A stretch of 64,000 nt of DNA from NCBI GenBank assembly GCA_036897445.1, contig JAYMTL010000053.1:1-64000 (forward strand), in the 5' to 3' direction. The number at the start of each line of letters is the position of its first letter. Within the stretch, counting starts at the first letter, position 1. Below the pieces are notes generated by a model. That model searched no databases. It had not been told where the DNA came from and saw only the letters and a list, made by a program, of their open reading frames with translations. Positions 37,573 through 50,230 of the stretch are shown here, piece by piece. Origin of the DNA: Pelargonium tetragonum. Lineage: Eukaryota; Streptophyta; Magnoliopsida; Geraniales; Geraniaceae. The translations under genes were made by a program, and so were the position numbers.

Positions 37573-40500
37573 CATTAGTACTCGACTGAACTGGGGTCAA
37601 ATTCTCTCGCAAATGTCTCGGATTATTACAGCCAATGTGGATACTGAAAAAGAATAATTATAGATACTCCTTTGAGGTAAGGGTTTATTTAGATAGACCA
37701 AAGTCTAGTAGAGGGCACACAGCGAGTTTAATCGACTTTGTTATTCCCCACAAGTCCTTTTTTCTATAATAAATTAAGTTTGACTTTCTCGTATTAAGTG
37801 AGTCCTGGCTCTCTGTTTTTGTTTCTTTAGTTAATGAGCAGGGTTGACCTTTAATCGACATGGTCTAGAAAGATTTAGTTGTACTGCTTTAGGAAAATCC
37901 AGTTGAAATGTAAAGTATATAGTTAAGTTTTTAGGGCTGCTGTGTAATACTTGATACCATAATTTGAGTGTATATGACCCCTTTTAATTAATCTACAGAT
38001 ATCGGATACTCCGCCCATTTCGATACTGATAAGAAAGATTCTAAAGATTGAATCGAAGAAAAAGAAATTTATATAGACAAGGATCTAATAAAAGCCTCAC
38101 CTGCTGTCTAGAAAATGATCCTACTATGTATTATACTGAAGGAACCTCTTTTATCCTTCCTCTCAAGAAAAATGAAAATCCACAGGAGTCACTAGTATAC
38201 CTAACCTCAAAGTCACATCAACTTGATCTACTTGCTAATGAATAATACAACCCTGCTCCTTTTAAGATTTTAAGATAGGAGTTTTGCTCTTATTATATTA
38301 GATTAGGACTCTCGATAACTCTATATTTACCCCCTCCTTGAAATATCCTTTAGAATCTTTTGGTCGTTCTGATACAAGAATTCTTAAAATAGTTGTTCCT
38401 CTAGTATATAAATAAACTAAGCATAGCTTACAATATAAAAGGATCCCCATAGTATCCCACCACTTACTAGAAAAGTCAAAAGACTCTTGTAAACGTCAAG
38501 CCTTCCTTTTTCAATTTAACAAATATCCTACTAGATCTAGTTCGCAGTCTTGTAATAAAATCTTTTTTAAGATAAGTGGGTTAAGTGTTATTTAATGCGG
38601 GTAAATCCGTTCGTTGTATAATTTGTAATATAAGATTCTTCCATAGGATAGGTTGGAGGCTCAAAACTAGAATTAGAAAGACTCCTCTAGGTATCAGTGC
38701 TTGAACTCTGTTAAAACGGATAAATTGTAAAAACAAGGTGGGTCTTATTCTTTTTGTTAATATGACTAGTCTGCTAGTCTCGATTTCCACTTTTGTCATT
38801 AGGGGTCCTGGAATTGTAGTTTAAAATAAAGGGTACAAGTACCAAAACTCGATCAAGAGAAATTTTAGAATAGAATTTGCATTGTTCACTTATTTTTCTA
38901 CTTTTTGAGAACTTGTAAACTAGGGTGGGTGGGGTACTCGGGACGGGAGTAGGTTAAAGAGGGCTGCTCTCAATTCCATATACATTTAATTAGGGGCACC
39001 CAGTCATATAAGTTTCTATTCCTTAGGGCTATAGGCTAGGATGCTCAGGAGGAATTTTATACTATAAATTAGAAGGACCCCTCAGTAAACAGTAAGGTAG
39101 ATTATCCGTGGAAAGCGAGCTCTACTATACAGATTACACTTAAAGATTTAGGGGATATAAGATATTTCCTTTATTGTCATCGAGAGTTGCCCCTTTATTA
39201 ACTTCAGAGGGGTCTTGAAAAAGTGCCCTTGATAAGCGACTAGAATTGTAAACATTCCGTGAATTGATTTCAAAAGTTTTAGAAAGATTGGCATACTTTA
39301 CTTTTAGTTGTTAACTGCGGGGCTTGCTTTTTCCCCAAACTAAGAGAATCTTCCTTGAAAGGGAAAGAAAGGATAACCCAAATTGAGATACAAACAAAGA
39401 AATCCCGATGAGAGTAAAAGGTGGTTTCCTAGTAGAAATTCCGTACATCAGGTAATCACTAATTTTGTTTTAGCCTCTCTACTCTATAAGACGGCTAATT
39501 TAATATCCCACAAGAATAGTTTTGTTGCCTAAAAGTGTAAACAAGATTTCCTTCAATTCCTCTTTGGTATTTCCAGGCTCTTTAATAAAGGGCAAAACCT
39601 TAACTTCCTGGGGATTCCCTACTTTAGAAAAACAAATTAATCTGTATTAGTTTCTACTTGTCTGTAAGCCAGGAGCCATAAATGACTCACTTCTAATTTA
39701 GTTTTTCTTATTGCTTGTGCTATTCTATTTGTAACAAGTTTATCTCATACTTTATAGAATTCCGTTAAGCCCTTGATAACTTTTAGACAACTCTAACTCT
39801 TATGTTATGGGTAAGCAGAGCACCTGAAATTCTTGGAAAATCACTTTTGCCCTCCTTAGAATTCCAACTTTTCGTGACATCGGCCAGTGTGACTTGCCCT
39901 TGTACATATAAAGAAACCCCTATTCATAGAAAAGGATTTAGATTCTATTTTAGACCCAAAATCCCACCCTCTTTGTATATTACCAGGGTCCTATGATATT
40001 AACGGGGATACAAACAATATAAGTTTTATAGGTTATTGCGTTGTACACAGCTTTGAGACCTATGCGTAGATTCAAGAGTCCAGCAATATATATATAATAA
40101 GCGTGCTTTTTAGCGATATTCACCCAAAAAGGAAATCCTGTAAGAGTAGCCTAGTGCAGTAAATATTCCGAGTTATAGTCTATTTAAGGCATTTCTAATT
40201 TGCAATCTCCTATTTGGCATAAAAAAAGAAATATCCTAGATTTAAGGGTACTTTTTCATATCAGAAGTCCCGGCTTCTGCAGCTTCTATAATGGATTACC
40301 CTGGATTCTTGCGGGGTCAACCAAAGTCAAAAGTTAGTTAGTAGACTGATAAAAGTACTACTAACTCCTCGTGAAAAGGAATATGGCTCTCTTTCTCCTG
40401 TTCATAAATCAGAATTATATTCAGGGTTTTGCTTAAAGTGTTTTATTTGAGTTCTTCTGAAATCTGTGATCAATCTAAGAGTACCCTTTCTATAACTATT

Positions 40501-41753
40501 AATTAAAGAAGCTTGTAAGCAGACCAGGAAATTTCAAAAAAGTACGGAACAAGCGGACCCCTTACATCTAGACTTGGGACTCATTTGGACGAAGACCCTT
40601 TAAACAAAAGTAAGATTAAAATTTAGATAATTGTTAGAGAATCCCTTCTAGTTATGTCTTAGCTGTCCTTAGCGTAAAATAGACGGGATAGAATAATTTC
40701 GGGTCCTTACTAAACTAATAGAAACTCTGGTGTATTGTAGCTTTTTAGAACATTTTTATAGGATACTTACCAGAGCACTTTTTAAGCATTTCAAAACCTG
40801 CTTGACATGTAAGTTTAGCTTTATTATTAGTATTCCTCAATCTTAACTTAGAATGGGAAACCCGCGGTTTAAAGAAAGGAGTTTAGCTAACTTTAGAGGT
40901 TCTTGTTTATTATCTATTTTTATATCATACACTCAGAAAAAGATCCTAAATAATAATTAATATTTATAAAGTGCTTTACATCTAGTACAAGATAGGTGAA
41001 CTCATTGCCTAAGAGCTTACTATTGTAAAAGGAAATTCTTTAATAGGTGCTAGAATTCCCAAGAGCGGTTAGTAGTTAATTATTTATTCTAAGTCAAGCT
41101 TACGCTCTTTTAAAGAGAGAGGGCCCGCAGCGGACTCTATACGACTCCCTTGCAGCTCTTTTTTTTAGAAAGCAAGTGAAATTCCTATTTTTTAGGGCCC
41201 TCAAAACCCAATTTGTTATAGAATGAGAGCTTCTTGGCATTTAGGGAATTAGGTAAAAACTTTTCCGGTGAGATATTCCGCTTTGTTACTGTACCCATTA
41301 TAAATTATAAAAAGGAATTTTATTAAAATTACAAATGAGCTACTTGAACAAGAGAGCTCGAATCTGGTACTTGTAATATATAATGAGTTTCTCTATCCTT
41401 TACCAGGGGTTTCAGTCATTGGCCTTAGATCTTATTACGCACCTTATGCAGACTCTAGTATCAAAGAAGTTCTATCAGATTCAGAATAGCCCCTAAATTA
41501 CTTACATGTTTAGTTTAACTCTGTATAAGGAATAAGGATTTCAAATTCCTTGGTTTTATAACAAATAAGGTTGAACTTAGTGGATTCGCGTAGCTTTTTC
41601 ACTGAAGTAGGGACTCCCCTTCATCAAGACTGGCATAAGCACTTCTTGAGCCTAGTAAAATTGACTTTAGATATTTTATCTCTATCATGACATGAAAGAA
41701 AATTCCTAATTTCATTATCTTTCTGGACAAACTAGGTAAATCTTTGTATCCTA

Positions 41754-41805
41754 AAAAAGACTCTTAAATATTCAATTATCTTGAACTAATAAAAAGAGTC
41801 TTTTT
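41754..41805. repeat. Inverted repeat, 12-bp stem ending in a T run
   Basis: AAAAAGACTCTT and AAGAGTCTTTTT are exact complements around a 28-nt loop. It lies about 40 bases from the minus-strand tRNA-like relic at 41846, which reads toward it, so it could have been a 3' end signal for that gene. That link is inference. Confidence 0.45.
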
Positions 41806-41845
41806 CTTTGTGAATTCTTGGCTGAATATAAAAAACTCCTTAAAA

Positions 41846-41902
41846 AGTAGAATTTGAACTAACATATGCTTTTACTAACGCTCTACCACAGGCTGGGATT
41901 TC
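41846..41902 (-). pseudogene. Shortened tRNA-like relic
   Basis: On the minus strand CTGTGGTAGAGCG matches the D arm of organelle tRNAs such as Asn or Gly almost exactly, and GTTAGTTCAAATTCTACTTT matches a T arm plus acceptor (tRNA-Asn remembered as GGTTCGAATCCTACTT). Between them 7-8 bases are missing relative to a full tRNA, from the anticodon arm, so it cannot work as a standard tRNA. Asn type is the best guess. Confidence 0.4.
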
Positions 41903-44240
41903 CTTGACTTTCTATGCAAATTAAAAGGGAGACTCCCTATACAAGAAATTGAAAAAGACTACTCTCTAAAGAAAGCTTCTTAGTTGTTAGCGTATAACCG
42001 CCCCTTTTACTACATTTTATGCATTTTTACAAGTCTCGAGGAATTAAGTAAGATAATAGAGAAAGTAGTTACTATATCTTTTTTAGCGAAGCTAGATTAA
42101 CGCTTATAGAAAGGAATAAGTTTCTTAAACAAAAAGTATGAATATACCAAAGCAAGACCTTATAGCGTAAACTAAACACGTATCTGCTCTCTAACTTTGG
42201 TTTATAGAGGTGAAGTCCCTTTTTTAGATATATTCATGAATCTGTGTCCGCTGATACGTCAGGACAGTCCCTACCTGCAAAAGAGTAAGTTTATTCGCCA
42301 ATATGACAATACGAAAAATGCATAATATAAAGGGAGTCTCACTACATTAATAGGCCAAACTCTTTAGAAAGAATAAGGGTAACCCCACTTCCGTCCCATC
42401 TTCCTACTTAGGATTCCTTTTTAGATTTACTATATAGATAAATGCAAGGTATAGTCTTTTTAGCAAATAGGAAAGCTTATTTCAGAGAAAAGGGGCTCTT
42501 AACAAGCAAAAGTCTTTATATGTCTTAACTACCCCCTATCCACTAGCTCAAGGATAAACGAGTCACAGGGGTGCTATATCAAATTAGTAAGAATTACAGC
42601 CGCTCAACGCAACATTTGACACAAAAGCGGGTCTCAAGTGTTAAGAGGAAAGGGTCCTTTTGTAGTGTATAATAATGTAAAAGATTTTTGTAAATAAATA
42701 GATATATTTATCGAAACTCTGCATACATTTTTTGTCTTACATTTCTTAAGAGACTCTTTCATTTTATAATTAAGGAAGCCCTTACTTTGGCAAATATAGT
42801 TTTTGTATAATGAATTACTAAAAAGTATGTCCGATTATCTCTCTTTGAGGGTATCCTTATTCTTCATGGGTATCCCGAAATAAGGGAGCCCTTTCTTTAC
42901 TACCTTCAGAGCTGTGTAACCCGCATTTACTCTGAAAAGGGTATACTTAAAGCATTAGAAGTTTAAGATAGCCACTTCAAACTCGGTAGTAAAAAAGAAC
43001 TATATATTTATAGAATAGAAGGCTTTCTTAAGTCTACTTTCTGCGCTATAATTCGGGGATCTTTAGAAGCGTTTTCCTTTTTGTGGTCAGTAGTGACTTG
43101 TGTTGCTAGGTATAGGATACCCCTGAATGTGATTGAATTCATACAAGTATGAGTAAGGAATTTCAATTACAGTAAAAGAAGATATTTAAGAATGAAACGT
43201 GGGGGAAAGAAATTTTTTTCTTAGGTTGAATAATTTCAGTTCCTAAATAGTACACCTTTATCTATCCAAGTGTAAGTAGTAACTAAGGCGGCAGGACTTT
43301 GTTAGGTTATTAGAATTCTTGAGATATTAAGGAGCTTCTTTATCTTACTCTAACACTTTGAATGTATCCTTATGCTACTGGCATTTCGTACTTCGTATTG
43401 TTGGTACGTATAAGGGGTTGCGGATCTTTTTGATAGGACTTTACAGACTCAGAATATAGGACAAGTCCACAAGGTTTTTCTAAATTTTGGGATCTAATCT
43501 AGTGCTTTAATGTAACAAATTATTATCCCGACAAGATTCACAAGAGAATTCGCTTTATTAAGAGATGCCAGCTTCCGGTGTATAGAGTCCATTTACGTGC
43601 AATTGCCGGATAAGGTATATAAATAATACCCCCAAAAATTCTTTAGAAAGAACAAATAAAGCTTGCCCGAGACTTAACTTATAAACCAGGCAATATTACC
43701 TTTTCTTGTTAAAAGCTTAGCTTCGGTAGAATTTCTTTCTTATTTTACTTTAAGACTCGGTATATCCAGTATTATGGGAGGATCCCCTTTTTATAACTGA
43801 TTTTTATTCCCTTTCTTTCTCGTGAAATTGAAGTTGCTTTTTGAACAAATTAAGATCTCGCTGCGCGCACCCCTTTTTAGGGTTAAAGTTTCTTTATAAA
43901 CAAAGGTACCTTTTTAGTTTGTTTGTATACTTGTATTTAAGGAAAAGTTATATACCAAATTAAAGGAACCCTTATAATATAAAACTTTTATTTCAACAAG
44001 AACCCTAAGGTTTTGCTAACAGTTAGAATCTTTTAGTACTAGTTACTTTGCCAGTCTAATAATTATGCCCTTGTCTGTTTAAGATGCCTCTTTAAACACA
44101 AATCTTAGTACTGCCCCCAGAAGAGAAAGGAGATTAAAATAAAGATTTAGAATTTTAAGATTTACTTAAGTAAGGAACCCCGTATCTATCCAAGCAAAAG
44201 ACTCTCTGAAAGGTGATAAAGTACATAGGGAATTTAACAA

Positions 44241-44314
44241 CTACTAGAGCTCTAAAAATTCCGTTAAAGCGCTGGGTTTTATCCACCAATGCGGGTTCAA
44301 ATCTTGTTACCTTA
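44241..44314 (+). pseudogene. tRNA-Lys(UUU)-like relic
   Basis: The 3' half reads GCGCTGGGTTTTATCCACC, an anticodon arm whose loop GTTTTAT would give anticodon TTT with one stem mismatch. Then comes TGCGGGTTCAAATCTTGT, a T arm that pairs fully if G-T pairs are allowed. This resembles plant mitochondrial tRNA-Lys (remembered GCATTGGGCTTTTAACC and GCAGGTTCAAGTCCTGC). The 5' half keeps only TAGAGCTC and a distant AAAGC of the D arm, and the acceptor ends do not pair. Decayed copy; confidence is limited by the poor 5' half. Confidence 0.4.
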
Positions 44315-46999
44315 AAACTAGAGATCCCTTTGCTACAAGCTCCTATCTTATTAATTATTAACAAGAACTCCCGCGAGGTAAACCAAAGAAGCAGAGTTTT
44401 TAGATTTAGACAAGGGAGTAGCCCAAAAAAGGATGAAAGAAAGGGCTTTAATTCTAACGTTTTAACTTACTCAAAGTATATTGCAAATGCATTTTTAAGC
44501 AAAAATGGGCTCTAAAAAAAGTTATTCATTAAGTGCTCCGGGTCATACAACTATCTTATTAGTTTTGTAGGAGGATGCCTTAATAAAAATGAAGTTTGTC
44601 TTGTACCTACTGCATTAAACCTTCTCCCTTTTTAAAGGACTCAAACTTGAGATTTCTCCCGTAGTGCGAGCCCCCTCACTTCTGATACTCAGGTAGGTTT
44701 CCCGCCCTCGACTTGCCAAAAACTACCAGACTTCGTTTTAAGTAAACAAATGTACTTATTATATATAGATTTTATAGATTTGAAGTCATACCGTTGATTA
44801 AGATTGATAAGAAAATAGAGAAGGAAGAAGTTTTTACTAAATTATATTAAAAGATATACGAGATTTCCTGTCTCAAATCTAAAAAGTACGAGATACCCGA
44901 CCTAAATATTAAAACAATAAAATAGATAAGCACTTTTTTCACAAGTAGGCTTAAGCTAGCAAATGACTCTAAAATTACAAAATTACAAGAGGCCCCGAAA
45001 CGGAGTTCCTTAAAAACTTTATAGGGGTACCCCAAAATCGCAAGAAAGGGTTTCTGCCTTGTAGATTAAAAAGCATCCGTAGTAGATGAGGTAAGCCTGT
45101 AGTCAGAGAACCCTGCTCCTTAAGAATCCCTTAGACTTTCTCTAATATCCAAGCCCTTTACGAATAAGGAATAGCTGTAAGGTTTTGAGTTGCTTAAAAA
45201 TATTATCTACTTTAAATAAAAGTACTTTCTAAGCAAAGAAAGCAGTCTTGGGTTTTTCCTTCCGGGATACGTTTTGCTAGTCAGGAAAGAAAAATTAAGG
45301 TATTTCCGTAGCATGATTAAACCCCCACGGAAGAATTTGTTGACATAGGCGCAGCTTTTTGTAGGATATTTATATAAAAAAGGTACCCATATGTAGTAAA
45401 GAGAGCTTTTCTTTAGCTTACTTTCTCGGATCGCATTCACTTTGTAAAAGAAGACCTTATAACTCTTTATTATACTTCTCTAGGTTTCCATAATTCTAGG
45501 TACAAGAATCCTTAATCATTTCTATTTCAGAAACTTACTTACAGTCTAAACAAAGCGAACGGGTACTAGTAGTATTAAGAGCAGAAGTTTCTTCATATGT
45601 ATATCAGATAGTTACGAATGAATATAGGGAAATTCACTAGCATAGTAAATTAGTTTGAATTATATAAAAAGGGAATCCTGGGCACTTAAATAGCTTTCGT
45701 TGATAGACCTAAAAAGCAAGACAAGCTCTAGAGATATAGAGGACTCCTTTGAGAGATAGGGGATTAGCCCGCAAATTTTTTTTAATGATATTAGTTATTC
45801 CGATCCTAGTTTAATCATTTCTTGTTAAAATTGTTAGTAGAATTCTAGCTTACTTTTGTTAAATCTTAGAATCTTTTTTAGTGTTTAGTGTATTGAAATA
45901 AAAGGTACGCCTAAAATTCTATCCATTAAGCTTATAAAAAGGATATCAAAATCTTGTAAATTACAAAAGAAAGGGGTTCCTCTGCTACAAAAGTTCTTGT
46001 CTTCGAAAACACCTAAGTCAATTCCTGCCCCTTTCGAAAGGAACTTCCGAGAGGAGAGATTGAGAAATACCGAAAATTAAGGGTACCCTTTTTAATTAAT
46101 AAGTTAACAACTAAGTTTAGAGTCTTTACTCAATTAGTTTATAACTCTATAACGAATTCTTTAGAACAAATACAGCTTGCCTGTTAATCTTATCTTTTGA
46201 AGTACTCCTGTTTTCATATTATTAATTTCCTTGTACGTTCATAAATATCCCTCGGAATGCCTTGCTCAAAAATTTATATAGAGTTCCTTACGCCTTAGGA
46301 TTTCATTCGTACCTTGTAGTGGGAAGCTTCATTGTTAAACTAGCTTGACTTTTGACTTCTATAAGACACCGCAGCTCTTATAAGTTCAATAACTTTGAGG
46401 AGTTACCCAAACCAAGGCTTCAGGCAAAGCTCTTTTTTTGTTTACCTATGCAAGAGAAGTGCTCTAGCTTTTTCTAAAGGGTCCTCTATTACTCAATTCT
46501 TAGCTCAGACTTCGTATACACTCAGTTTTGGTCCCTAAAATTTAGAGGGCGAGGGTTTACGCCAAAGGAAATCCCTTAATAAAAAGAATGACTCAAAAGC
46601 TTTGAGTGGTCCGCAAAGGATAATGTAGAGCATTCGGGTTGAATATTCCAGGTTTCCAATTTGATAAAGCAAGTAGCTCGGCCAAAAAGTATAGATGCCC
46701 TTATTTCTTGATCTTTATAACTACTTTCTACTAATTGTACCTTGTGAACCCTTTATCTAGAGCTTGATATTTTTGCTAATTCTATCATACTTTGACTAAA
46801 AGGGAGCATATCCCACATGGAACTAGGAGAATATCCATCTTATTTTGTTATGTACATCGACTCTACTTGGAAGTAAAGCAAAGTTTGTTAGCAATCAACA
46901 GGTTATTAGGACCTAGGTGGAAAGCTTCTTTCTTTTTATCTTATAAGAGCTATATCCTTAATGGTGTATAACTCTGGGTTTTTATTTATAATAGTTTTG

Positions 47000-47073
47000 G
47001 CCTACTTAACTTCAGCGGTCAGAGTGTCGCTTTCATACGGCGAGAGCCCCCGGTTCAAGTCCAATAGTAGGTA
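47000..47073 (+). tRNA. trnM-CAU: Plastid-type tRNA-Met(CAU) copy, probably decayed
   Basis: All parts of the plastid elongator tRNA-Met are present in order. The acceptor GCCTACT pairs with AGTAGGT (first pair G-T). The D arm is ACTT/GAGT with a loop one base longer than usual. The anticodon arm is TCGCT-TTCATAC-GGCGA with CAT at 47034-47036. The T loop is TTCAAGT, with discriminator A. Such plastid-derived copies are common in plant mitochondrial DNA. Relative to the plastid gene as I remember it, two anticodon-stem G-T pairs have become T-A and C-G, which strengthens the arm. The T stem, however, reads CCCGG against CCAAT with three mismatches. Two of these would be mended by C-to-U RNA editing, which plant mitochondria possess, but that is speculation. 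No plastid atpE or atpB is seen nearby. Origin is near certain; function is doubtful. Confidence 0.75.
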
Positions 47074-50000
47074 ATTAGCGCCCTGTAATTAAGATGTCAA
47101 TTAAGCACTTACTCCTAGATAATATAAGAATATGCAATTTAGGATATTGAGGCCTCTTTCTTGCTTACTGCTTATTTAAAGCCAAAGGATAGAGTACCTA
47201 TAGTCAATTTTATCCTTTCGAAGGGACTCACTTAATAAAATCGCAGGCGTATAAAACTTATCTAGGGGTCCTTTCATATTCCTACACTAAGAAAGCGCGA
47301 TTGCAACTAGTCCTATTTAGACTCTATTTCTATTTATATTGTATAAGTATCAACTTCTCTTTTCTTTTATAGAGAGCGTCGAGGTCAAAATCCAGATACA
47401 CTAAACCCAATCCGAGACTCAAGAAAGTATAAGCCAGGAAGTCAAGGAAACTTCTATTTAAAGTAAAGGACTGACTAATAAAAAAGACTCTAAAAAAGAA
47501 GCAAACAAGTTTGGATTTTAGGGTTTTATAACCAGTAGTGGAGGTTTCGCTTAGAAAGCCTCAGCAAGAATTTCGTGCGCTAAAGTTTTCTGGGATAAAG
47601 TTATACCTGATTTGGAAGTGGAGCTCTTAACGCAATTCTTTTGGGTCCGCCTGGTTACCGATGTCGAGGGACTTCGTGTCTTAACAAGGGCTAACTGACA
47701 GGGATAACAAAGTACTAAAATTCTAAATTCTTTCTAGGTGTATCCTTTAATAAAGTATACTGATGTATTATGGTTGCTATAACTCTATAACTATAGAGGC
47801 TCTCTTTTAACTTCGTCGGATTAAAACTTAGAAAAAGCTCCTCTTTAGATGGATCTAAAAATAAAAAGAGTAAAAAATTTTAGTATAACTTTCTGATTAG
47901 AATGGCTTATATAAAGAAGTGCCTGTTACTCTAATACGAATATCAGTAAGTGAAATTAGAGTTTGTTAGTGAAGTTTGAGTTGAGTCTTTCAATCGGGTC
48001 AATCAAAATTTTTCAAAGCGAGTAAAAAACAAGCACAAAAAAGAAAGCAAGCAAAGAATATACTTTAAAGGAAACATATTAAGTAACTGATCAGAACAGT
48101 AGGTAATAAAGATTCCCCCTTTACCTTAAGACAAGAAAGTTATTTCGTGTATACGGGGAGCCCCTTTGTAAAGTACAAATAATTTTACATATAAGAAAGA
48201 TGCTAATCTTTCTTATATGTTAGGGTATCCAGACATTGCTACTTAACCAAGGGTCGGGCAAGACAGGAGTTTAGTGTGTCCTTATATACTTTGAATGAAA
48301 TAATATTCAAAGAGTAAATATTTTGTATATGTTATTCCTTTGGTTGAAAAAGGTTAAGTAATAAATGCGATTCCAGAGTCCCGTTGTACCTAAAGGCTTC
48401 GCTTCATTCTAGGTTGAAAAGTTTCTAAGGAATATCCTATGAAATCCAATTACTTTGTGTTACCTTTTACCGGAGCTTTAGTAACTCTTTTCTAAAGAAT
48501 TCCGTAAAGGTTTAGAAGGTTAAAGAACAGTATTGTTTTTTTTGAGAGAGGGCCCTCTAGCCTTTTGTAAAGGAGCTCTCGTCGAGTAAAGTCCGAACTC
48601 TCGCATTTCTTATATAAAACAGGATCCCTATAGCTAAAGGAGTTTCTTTCAATAAAACACTGACACCGGTAAAAAAAAAGAAGTCAAGGGCTTTTAGTAT
48701 TATACTTATCAAGGGTACCCATGTACAAAAAGTGTAACTAGGAGTACTCGCTCGGTAAATTGAATTTACTACAAAAGTAAAGTATGAATTCCTATTTCTT
48801 TTTATTCACTATAGGACAAGCCGGAAACTCCAGTAATTTTATACCTAACCCACTCAGCATCCTACTTATTTAACAATAGGAAGGTAAAGTCTGCTATTCC
48901 AAGACTCCTTTATTTTGTATAAGCCAGCTAATTTAATATTAATATAAGATCCGGTAGGCTCCTAATAAGGTAAAAAAAGAGTCTCCTTTTATTTTAACCT
49001 GGGAACGGAACCCCATAAAGTAAAGTCGATTTTAGGATAACCACAGGTATGTAAGCCTCTCTTTCCTAACAAATTTCTGTTTGAAATATAATGAATTTTT
49101 TTATGAGCAGCTCTTACCTCGTTTTATAAAGCTTTTAGATCTTCCTAATAAAGATACTGAAACCCTTAGTAATTTGAAGTAAAAGTAGATCCTCTTAAGC
49201 TATAGTAAGTGTTAGGTAATTCTTGTAATCTCTTGAAATGAAAAGTAGTTTCAACGATGACTTCAGTGTAAGTAACCGCGGGAATTGCCTGGATAGCATT
49301 AAGAATTTTCTTTTTTTTGACTCCCCCTTTTCAGAGGATTTGGCTTTGGTTAGCTGTGACTCCTAGTAATTAAGTAGATATGCCTAAGGCTTCTGTTCCT
49401 ATTGTACAAGAGAATCCTTTTTTTATCTTATTATTTTTATTTATAGTATTTCCAGGGTATAAAGTACAATAAACGAATAACACATCGCTTTACTTCGGTA
49501 AAAAGCCTTCCTTCTGACTTGCTACTTGCACTAAGAACAAAGTAACTGCCAAAAAAGCTAAAGCCCGGTTTATAAATACGACCTCATCGGCACACTAATT
49601 ACTTCCTTGGTTCTATACCTATTAAGATTAAGAGTAGGACTTAATAAGAATAACTAATAAGAAGAAAACCCTAAGAAATCCAACTTTTATTATCAAGTAC
49701 GAAAATTCCTTTTATAACTACGGAATTGGATTTATAGGAACAAGCTCTCAAAAGGTTATTTACGTTGCCTAATTGCTCTAATTCTATAATACTAAACACC
49801 GATCATAAGGTCTTAGACTTTGACGTTTTCTAATATCTAATAAAAATCTCTCTATAATTGTGTTCTTTAGATTACTAAGTCTCCTGTTAAAGCCCTTTAC
49901 CTTTAGGAATTCCTGAATATTTTTGAGTTCTTTTTATGCCTTTCTCCGAAGCCTTTAGCTGGGAGTAAAAAATTACAAAATGAAGAAACAAGTATTCGTA

Positions 50001-50230
50001 GCATAAAACAGATCTCGGAAAAAGAAGCCTCGCATTAGGAGCATCCCCAAATTAGTACTTAGTTTAAGGGAGTTTTTCTTAAGTATAGGTTCTATTTTTT
50101 CTGTATGAGGGTTCTAATAGATAGACCTGGGTTGCTTAGGATGCTTGCAAGATTACAATAAGTAGAACTACAAAAACCCTTAGTGGATGTGCCTAGCCTA
50201 CCCTCAGTTCGAATTTCATTGTATTAAGTA
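47074..50230. other. Anonymous spacer
   Basis: No gene recognised. It contains a strong hairpin at 48187 and GGGCCC at 48550. At 47690-47710 the word ACAGGGATAAC, also found in large-subunit rRNA, occurs with no flanking rRNA match. Nothing else is seen. Confidence 0.65.
48187..48220. repeat. Perfect 15-bp hairpin with 4-nt loop
   Basis: ACATATAAGAAAGAT and ATCTTTCTTATATGT are exact complements around GCTA. This is the strongest short hairpin found in the window; by hand estimate the chance expectation is about one in a thousand windows. It has no flanking gene. In plant mitochondria stem-loops of this size can define or stabilise RNA 3' ends, but no transcript is known here. Confidence 0.75.

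Larger units (their letters stand above)
33400..46999. other. Anonymous spacer
   Basis: Over 13 kb without a supportable protein gene. The 100-codon frame at 44213-44515 overlaps a tRNA-like relic and an opposing frame, and resembles no known protein. GGGCCC occurs at 41121 and 41195. The stretch holds several inverted repeats and tRNA-like relics listed individually; otherwise nothing is seen. Confidence 0.65.

Noticed and set aside
44213-44515. 100-codon plus-strand frame
   Set aside because: It overlaps a tRNA-Lys-like relic and an opposing 69-codon frame; composition and content look like translated spacer.
47520-47720. Possible large-subunit rRNA fragment (ACAGGGATAAC near 47698, CGATGTCGA near 47659)
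   Set aside because: The short words occur in the wrong order and spacing for rRNA, with no flanking match.
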